A stretch of DNA of 64,000 bases from Cristatella mucedo (lineage: Eukaryota > Bryozoa > Phylactolaemata > Cristatellidae): assembly GCA_009760855.2 (NCBI GenBank), contig WPIO01000082.1, positions 622,001-686,000 of the forward strand, written 5' to 3'. Under the pieces are notes generated by a model, which was given only the letters and a program-made list of their open reading frames with translations, was not told where the DNA came from and did not search any database. The position numbers and the translations under genes were made by a program. Below, one piece after another: positions 57,165 through 64,000 of this stretch. Position 1 is the first letter of the stretch; every line of letters begins with the position of its first letter.

Positions 57165-58440
57165 AGCATGCAACAGAGTCAGCACGTTTAAGCACATAAA
57201 GGACGAATCACCGGGACCCACTAAATGCTGTCACAAATAGGTGTGTTTTAAATTTCTTTTTAAATGTGTTCAAGTCAGGGGATGTCGTGACACAAGTCGG
57301 GAGTGATTACCAGGCTTTGGGAGCATACAGAACTAAAGGCACGGTCTCCCAAGGATTTGAGGTTTGTACAAGGTATAGGTAAATAGTTCAATTCCGAAAA
57401 GTGGGTGGTACGACGCTTAGCCTGACGGGGGAGTAGATCAGAGAGATAGGCTGGAGCCAAATAATGAAGGGACCTAAAAGTGAGTGAACAAATCTTAATA
57501 TCGATCCATTGCTTGACTGGTAGCCAGTGCAGGTAGGCGAGAAGTGGAGTAATGTGGCAACTGCGCCGCTCACGGCAGACAAGTCTAGCTGCCGAGTTTT
57601 GCACCAGCTGCAATCGCCTGATCGCACATGCTGGTAGGCCAGTAAGCAGTGAGTTGCAGAAGTCGAGATGGGATGTCACGAATGCATGGACCAACTTAGA
57701 TGTGGTATCTTTATCTAAACAAGCCCGAATTTTAGCAACGTTATGAAGCTGAAAATAGGCAGATTTGACTGTGGAGCTGATATGGTCGTCTAACGAGAGG
57801 TTGCTTTGGAATATGACACCTAGATTTCGAGCTGATTCAACTGGAGATATGCTGGCAGAGCCAATTTTGAGAGTCAGCCTTTCCAATCTCTGGATCACAC
57901 TGGGTTTGCCCATAACTAGTAATTTAGTTTTATCATCGTTAAGTTTTAGAAAATTTACTGCCATCCATGTGCGGATGTCATCAATGCATGCAGCTAGTGA
58001 CTTTAGAGAATTTGAGGTGCTCGAAGGCTGGGAGGGATCAAAGCAAAGGTACAACTGAGTGTCATCCGCATAGAAGTGAAAGCCTAGATTGTGCTTGGCA
58101 ATTACATCAGCAAAAGGCAGAGTATAAACCGTGAAAGGAACTGGACCTAGCACGGAGCCCTGAGGTACCCCATATTTTAGAGGTACCTCGGATGATCTTT
58201 GTCCATTCACATCAATACTTTGGAGTCTCACACTGAGATAGGACCTGAAGCATTGCAGAGCAGTGCCAGTCATGCCCAGGCAAGATGAGAGGTGCTCAAG
58301 AAGGCCTTGGTGATCGATAGTATCAAAAGCTGCCGAAAGAACGAGCAAAAAAATCAGAGAAACTCTACCCATGTCTGCATTCCTAAGTAGGTCGTTGTAC
58401 TTGCTAAACAGCAAACGACTATGGAGCACTCGGAACACAA
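57165..58440 (-). mobile_element. LINE family 1 copy with open RT frame
   Basis: The best-preserved retroelement in the window. A 387-codon frame (58438-57275) covers much of the reverse transcriptase: LLVLSAAFDTIDHQGLLEHL, GVPQGSVLGPVPFTVY, FHFYADDTQLYLCF with the YADD catalytic box, FLKLNDDKTKLLVMGKP, ARNLGVIFQSNLSLDDHIS and LQLVQNSAARLVCRERRSC. Motif order and the YADDTQLY box place it in the L2/CR1 type group of non-LTR elements. The endonuclease and the N-terminal RT motifs are missing (5' truncation), and the usual 3' stem-loop tail is absent at 57165. It cannot move by itself as it stands. It sits in the first intron of the PDZ-PH-PH gene, same strand. Confidence 0.93.
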
Positions 58441-58664
58441 CCGAACTCGATAACGTTTAATCAACAACTCTTGCAGACAATAATCTAACCGGAGCTTCTG
58501 TAGTCTTCACCCAGGAACGCTGCGCTCTGATTGGCCAGCGCCGTTGCTAGCACCAGCAGCAGGAACACTGCACCTCGATTGATCAGTCAAGGTCGGGAGG
58601 GCTCCCAGCCTAGTACCGGCAGACAACATCTGGGCGTGGCATTGCCGTAGGCTGGCGTATGCAT

Positions 58665-58862
58665 TCTCTATAATAATAATAATTCACTTGATAAAGCGCC
58701 CTCAGAGAACTTAATCTCTCTCTAGGCGCTTTACATTTGCTGTAAAGTGAAATGCAATTGAATGGTAAGTAAAATCATGCTTGAAAAACAAACAAAATGA
58801 ATAGCATGGTTAGGGGTGACACGCACAGGGTCAGCATGCAAATGTGGTTAGTGGTACGATCT
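58665..58862 (-). mobile_element. LINE family 1 3' end, antisense, short copy
   Basis: AATAATAATAAT, then TTCACTTGATAAAGCGCCCT, and CTAGGCGCTTTACATTTGCT. It continues to CACAGGGTCAGCATGCAAAT. Only the last 190 bp of the element are present. It is very similar to 62612-62815 and the first part of 38985-39800. Confidence 0.9.
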
Positions 58863-58879
58863 CAACACTTGGGGAGACT

Positions 58880-59440
58880 GGGCGGTAGTTGCTAAAACTA
58901 AGCCAACTAGCCAACTCTGCTACCCCTGTGTGCTCTTGTACCAACTGCTCCTTAGCATCTAATCATCTTGTTGTCTCTTGCAATAAATTAAAAACTTCTG
59001 TTGCTCGTGTCTTCAGCTCGTATGCATCAAAAGTCTGCGCTAGCTTCTATGTACGGTGGGTACCTAGAATAACCTAGCACCACTTAAGTATTTGCTCAAG
59101 AGACATCGTTGCACCAATAGGATTGCAGTTGGTTCAAAACACTGCAGCTAGCATTCTCTGTCTCGAACATCGCAACTGCCACATTACTCAACTTCTCAGA
59201 AACCTGCACTGGCTCCTCATTAAGCAGCCCTTTGACTTCAACGTCCTTTCACTCACTTTTAGGTCCGATAACTCTTTTGCACAAGCGGAAATCCCAAAAA
59301 TACTAATTGTTAAGTCTTTCACACACCAAACGTTCCTCTAGTCATTTAGCTGTACCTGAAGTCTTTTGAAGACAGTACATTCAGTTCCTAAACGCTAAAA
59401 GCCTGGAGTCTGACTAGCCTGCACAGAAAAAGATTTCGAC
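58880..59440 (+). mobile_element. LINE family 1 RT C-terminal remnant
   Basis: The clear part is 59100-59280: TTGCAGTTGGTTCAAAACAC, TGCAGCTAGCATTCTCTGTC, ACCTGCACTGGCTCCTCATT. These are the LQLVQNTAA and LHWL landmarks of family 1. The part before 59100 is uncertain. Confidence 0.7.
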
Positions 59441-59804
59441 TGAAGACTTGCTGCCAATAAAATCCAATGCCGGCATGTTACACTCTGTTGTCGTTCGTAG
59501 CTTTAGGCACTGGTATCAGAGTGAGCAGAAGACATACATGCCGTGGATCTCATTGGTCACACTACACGACCTACCCGAAGAGCAGCATGCAATGCATGGC
59601 CAAGACACCCTGCAGCTACAGAAGGAGGAGAGGACACACTAAATGACGAGCATTGACAGGATGCATAAAGCAGCCGAGACGTGCTGTGCGCCACACAGAG
59701 CACGTGGTACGTTGAGGCCAAATGGAAGCATACAGCATAATATGAACAACAGCCGGGAGTGCAGTGTGCCACAGAGTGATCGGACAGATCTTGCTTGCAC
59801 TTGC

Positions 59805-60288
59805 CTATAATCCTTGTTGTCTCACGGTGAAAGACTTGTAGGCTCGAGTGCCTCTGCACGGTCTTACACGAGATGCTGCGGTAAACACCCCGACGATCGT
59901 CTTCCCTTCGAGCAGCCGAAGCCAGAGCAGCAGCAGGATCTTGAGAAGTGGCAGTATGTGATGAGCTCGGGCCGCCATAGCAATCTTCGAGCACGCTGGC
60001 AGCCGCTTCTGTCCACACCTCACCTCCAGCAGTAGCAGATGCCTCGTCGCTCAGAGGCATCGGCGCAGAGCCGCCGTCATGCTGCTCGCTGGCCGACGGC
60101 TCCTCCAGCTCCGAGTCAGGCAGAGGTGCAGTCACCAAAGCAGCGGCTACAATGAGGGCGGTTGCATCTCTCGGCCGTCGACTCTCCTCGGATTCGTGCG
60201 CACCTACTACACCACAGGCCGATCTATGATTCAGCTCTCTGGGTAGCTCGACAAGCAAGAGCGCTGTCTCTGCATGCAGGCTGGGCAT
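59805..60288 (-). CDS. Probable N-terminal exon of PDZ-PH-PH gene
   Basis: A 161-codon open stretch from ATG 60288-60286 (MPSLHAETALLLVELPREL). It is rich in alanine, glutamate and serine, without a recognisable domain, as expected for a disordered N-terminus. A GC-type donor, ATAG followed by GCAAGT, ends it at 59805 in phase 1. That is exactly the phase needed to join the first PDZ exon, giving a GAA codon and TTRIIEPDKTVIL. An alternative GT donor 21 bases earlier in transcript order (exon end 59826, GTGAGA) also keeps frame and gives VFHQPDKTVIL. An additional small exon in between is possible. The long stop-free frame in an otherwise decayed region is the main support. The start codon is not proven: the frame is open a little further upstream, to a stop near 60330. 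Confidence 0.6.
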
Positions 60289-61440
60289 GGCTGCACTTAC
60301 GCTGTGGGTGGCTATACGAGCCACCGCTCAAGGAACCTGCGTCCCACGTTAGCGCTGCTAGGGCTTATGCCAGTGAACACGCGTTCATTTGTGTATAAGT
60401 GTACAAGCAGCCATTAGTCTGGAGCAAAAGTAACTTACACAGATGCAAGTGCACCCGGGTGTTCAGCTGGCACCATTTGCGAAAGCAAGCGAAGATTGAA
60501 GTTTAGAAACGGTGTGGTTCAGCACACCAGCGCAAGTGTCGCCCTGGGCTCTAACGGGTAAACAGAACAGGGCTACAGACCCACCTTCGATGCAGGTCCG
60601 GCTTGTTACAAGCTAAAGCTGTGTTTACACGGCAGACTTTCTTCCTAAAAGAATCGGCACAGATTTTGGACCATTTTCCCACAGATTTGGACTACTACGC
60701 CACCATTCGTTACCACATGTAGGGGGGAAGCCAAGTCTGAAAACTCTTATGAAGAATCTGTTTCCACTTTTTGGTTCTTTTTTAGTCCAGCCGACCAATC
60801 AAAAGCCCGAGGCTCGTCATATAAACCCCACGGCCAAAATAAAAATGGCTGACGTTCGTTGGCTCGAGCCATATTGAGGCGTTCAGAGCAAGTCCTTGAA
60901 CACGGCATGCCTATGCATTGCAGCCAAGGCTTAAGCTTTTCTACATAGAATACCCTGCGGCTGTTTATCAAATCCATCAAATATCCTGTAACGAACGGCA
61001 CATATTACTTAGCATTATACACCCGCACACCCATACCTGACCTGCGCACATTACTTGGTACTGCTCACTTTCCTGAAACAGCTTTTTTAGAATTCGTATC
61101 TTCCTTTTATTTTTATTCTTCTCAAACTACTCTACAATGATGACTGCAGTGCCGATCTCAACTTGTGTAGGTGATGGGTTGGTGTCTTTCCGGGAAACAC
61201 TCTTTCATATCAGCCTCCCGGATTAGAGCACTGGCTGTGGACAGGCTAAGTCAGCCATCAAATCAGTCGTGTAAACGTACTAAGAGGAATGCCGGCGTTG
61301 GTCAAGAGGAAAGTCTGCCGTGTAAAGGTTATTACAGGTACAGGCAAGCAGGCACAGAGACTGGAAAATCGCTAGCAGCAATAGTGCCACTTCTCAACTA
61401 TCAATATCAATGCATTAAGAATACAGCTCAATTTGCCCCC
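60289..61440. other. Upstream of probable first PDZ-PH-PH exon
   Basis: Should contain the 5' UTR and promoter if the exon call is right. No core promoter element, exon or retroelement recognised. Confidence 0.5.
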
Positions 61441-61446
61441 CCCCCA

Positions 61447-61600
61447 TCTTAGTCTAAGGGTAAGGTGCTTGCACTTCCCAACCCAGATTGTGGGTTCGAG
61501 TCCTGCAGTAGGCAATCCTTTATTGCACACTATAATTGGGAAGGATATCGGCCAAAGCTCTTCAGCCTCAAAATGAAGGTGCTGAATCAGCTGACCATTA
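61447..61600 (+). mobile_element. tRNA-derived SINE (family S1)
   Basis: TTAGTCTAAGGGTAAGGTGC head, perfect B box GGTTCGAGTCC (61493-61503), the body beginning GGCAATCCTTTATTGCACAC, and the end GGTGCTGAATCAGCTGA. A C-run lies immediately before it. Confidence 0.85.
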
Positions 61601-62089
61601 ATCCTACTTAAAATAGCTTAAAGCAAGAGCTTCGAAGCACCTTCTGAGAACGGCATCCATTCTTTGATACATTTCCATCAGAAAGAAGGCAAGAAGTGCA
61701 GCACGTGCCACGCGGTAACAAAAGAAAGGTATGCTGCTGCACGGCTCCACACAACAGAGTCTGTACTAATTCATCTCCCTGCGATGGTCAGGTAGCAGGA
61801 AGACCACAAATAGATCAATGGCTGACTAGATAGGCCAGACGTCGTGTTAAACCAACGTGTTCAATGAGCACATGCTGCTCCACAGTGACATGACTCAAAG
61901 CTAATTGCAGAGGTCTGCCTTTGATGCCAGACCCGATCGCTATCAGCATCAAGCCAGGACATCGAGTCATCGCGCTTTGCTCCGGGATCCTTTGCCAGGT
62001 GCTAGCCCACGATAAACAAAGAAGGATGCACCAAGCAAACATACGACTCATGTGAATGGATGCAGGACAACGTCGGTGACCCGACTGCA

Positions 62090-62295
62090 GTAGGCAAACC
62101 TAGCATAACTGAGAAGCTGGAAGCCCGCAATCTCCTCCAACTCAGCCAGCACCTGCACAGACTCTGGTCATCCTACTTCAAATGACTGTTAGCTGGATGA
62201 CCGCATCAGCACAGCAGTCAAGTCCGGCCTACTCGCATTCAAGCTTCCAGTCTACAAATTAGCCAAATTATCTTCCTTTAGATGCTGACTACAGA
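62090..62295 (+). mobile_element. Short LINE family 1 remnant
   Basis: Translates to GKPSITEKLEA, close to the GKPSVIQRLER segment of the best copy. TGACCGCATCAGCACAGCAG, TCAAGTCCGGCCTACT follow, matching the DHISSTVKSAY region. Confidence 0.65.
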
Positions 62296-62611
62296 ACACC
62301 TTTCAACCACGGGCATGAGATTACTCTGTGGTCGGGATGGGATGCTAAATTCTACCGACTCGCCAACGAAACGATGAATGCCACTACTAAATCGGTAGAA
62401 TAGGCACAGCTGACCAATCACAGTGCCACTTGTTCTAATATGGATACACCAAAAACGACCCGTACAATTAGCACGGCGATACGTTCTAGCTCAGCTTGCC
62501 TTTTACCGTGCTAATGCTTTTTCATCTTCGTATGATTGGCTGACATGATTCCTGGAGAACCAAACTCAATTTCGTTGAAAATAAGCTTGCCTAGGGCCAT
62601 TTTGCAAGTTA

Positions 62612-62815
62612 CCTTGATAATAATAATAATGCACTTGATAAAGCGCCCTCAGAGAACTCAATCTCTTTCTAGGCGCTTTACATTTGCTGCAAAGGGAAAC
62701 ACAATTGAATGGTGAGTAATATCATGCTTGATAAACAACATGAATAACATGGTTAGGGGTGACATGCACAGGGTCAGCATGCAAATGTGGTTGATGGCAG
62801 CATGCACAACCTTCC
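62612..62815 (-). mobile_element. LINE family 1 3' end, antisense, short copy
   Basis: AATAATAATAAT then GCACTTGATAAAGCGCCCTC, AATCTCTTTCTAGGCGCTTT, and downstream CACAGGGTCAGCATGCAAAT. The outer stem AAAGCGCC / GGCGCTTT is perfect, as is the inner AGAGA / TCTCT. It looks like a recent insertion. Confidence 0.92.
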
Positions 62816-64000
62816 CAGCTTCACAGACCAGTAGGGACCTGCTGGTGAAAGGGCCACTTGAAGATACTGCAACGAGTGTGCATAGTCTTGAATACAGTGA
62901 TTACAACTGTAACCAACACTGGGCAAGCATTTGTCCAGATGGTCTTGCATCCCGGAGCCTTGCATCCGGCCATACAGTCGGAGTTCAGGTTAAAGGTTTT
63001 ACAATGACACAATGGGCACGGCAAAAAGGAGTGATATCCAAGGGGGCCATTATTGGTATGTCCACTATGCCCATGGGAAGAACCAAACTTGAGACATTGA
63101 TGGTATATACCGTATATACCGCTGGATTGCAACACTGGACTACTTCTCAAAACCAAACGACGATTGATCACCGACCTATTAGCATGCAGGAATACATACC
63201 TTTTATCCAAGAGCTGCAGCCTTGGTCTAGCAGATACATCCCCATCTGCTGCTCGTAGTTAATTAAAAAAATGGCAACAATGTCGAAAGCTGGCTGAGTC
63301 GAAATACTCATGTCTCACAGGCTGAGCTGGTCTCATGGCCCCCAATAGCCAAGGCGGAGCCAGGATTTTCATCTAGGGGACAAAGGCCTGCAAAGGTTTT
63401 GTGTAGGAGAGCAAGAACTGTAAGATTTTCATGTAGGTAGGGTGAGACCAACAATCAATAAAAAATTATAGCACAAAGTGATAGCATTTATATGATACGA
63501 ACTCGGCAGTTGCTCATCGAGTAGAACAAAGAATAATTTTGCCACTGGTGACAAAAGGGTGTAAGAACAGGAGCAGGCTAGGTTGCTACCTAGCTGTAGG
63601 GGCAGGGGACAAATGGCCTCTGCCCCATGTCTCGGCAACTGCCGATAGCATTGTCCACCATCATCAATCCCTATACAAGCCAGCACAGGCCCAGCAGTAG
63701 CAGAAGTGTAGTTCAAAGAGCTATTATTTGCCCGGAGAGCTTCAAAGGACTACTAACTTCAAAATAAACATACGTTTGTACGGGCATCGTCAAACTATGA
63801 TTGGGGCTATTATCTTAGAAAGGTTTACAATCGATTCTTCAATTGGGCCAAGCTGCACAAAGAAGGTGCCATGATTAGAAGGAGACTGGCCCATGCTACT
63901 AAGAGGGGGGCAAGTGCAAAGAATTACTGCAATCCACTCTATTTTTCTAAGAAAAAAGTCTATTGGAAATGGGCTGTGCAAAGCTCTAACTTGGATTGCA
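62816..64000. other. No gene recognised at right edge
   Basis: A 176-codon plus-strand frame (62728-63258) starts inside the LINE tail and continues into unrelated sequence. A 129-codon minus-strand frame overlaps it. Neither has a recognisable domain. Nothing else seen to the end of the window. Confidence 0.5.

Noticed and set aside
62728-63258. 176-codon plus-strand frame near the right edge
   Set aside because: Its first part is antisense LINE tail, and the rest has no domain or start context.

Overview
This window is nuclear DNA from an animal, most likely an invertebrate. It holds three spliced genes with GT-AG introns of 0.3 to 6.2 kb (one possible GC-AG intron). Their products have clear animal relatives: a CNNM magnesium-transporter-type protein, a mitochondrial thioredoxin (TXN2 type) and a PDZ-PH-PH adaptor. 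Between and inside the genes lie many decayed non-LTR retrotransposon pieces, tRNA-derived SINEs and long simple repeats. No operons, bacterial genes, CRISPR arrays, rRNA genes or stand-alone tRNA genes were seen. The species cannot be named from sequence alone.

Layout. All three genes are on the minus strand. (1) About 1-16.7 kb: CNNM, exons 1-4 at 16722-15348, 9155-9012, 7143-7006 and 873-625; its C-terminal exon(s) lie beyond the left edge. Exon phases close perfectly, giving 635 codons. (2) 33.2-25.6 kb: a complete three-exon thioredoxin gene of 170 codons with a mitochondrial-type leader and a WCGPC active site. (3) About 60.3-41.0 kb: a PDZ-PH-PH protein, seven well-supported exons plus a probable N-terminal exon, 542 codons in one continuous frame, with a poly(A) signal at 40993-40988.

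Repeats. The space between exons is dominated by L2/CR1-like LINE remnants. Family 1 has reverse transcriptase bodies at 5.1-5.9, 13.3-14.0, 19.6-20.6, 24.3-24.9, 26.7-27.9, 31.6-32.4, 38.99-39.8, 55.6-57.2, 57.2-58.4, 58.9-59.4 and 62.1-62.3 kb. Its 3' end is a conserved stem-loop followed by an ATT/AAT-type repeat. Family 2 has a different 3' end and lies at 14.0-14.2, 21.7-23.0, 30.1-30.7, 35.1-35.6 and 37.3-38.3 kb. A tRNA-derived SINE family with intact A and B boxes occurs at least six times, and a second tRNA-like SINE ends in a LINE-like tail. Long GA/CT, CA and TA runs and a G-run punctuate the introns.

The three genes are neighbours rather than a pathway: CNNM is a plasma-membrane protein linked to magnesium handling, TXN2 works in mitochondrial redox control, and PDZ-PH-PH proteins are membrane-associated scaffolds. 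No new defence or metabolic system was found. The most notable items are the PDZ-PH-PH architecture with a candidate GC-AG intron, the paired donor sites in CNNM exon 2, and the organised structure of the retroelements: stem-loop tails, nesting and mirror-image arrangements.
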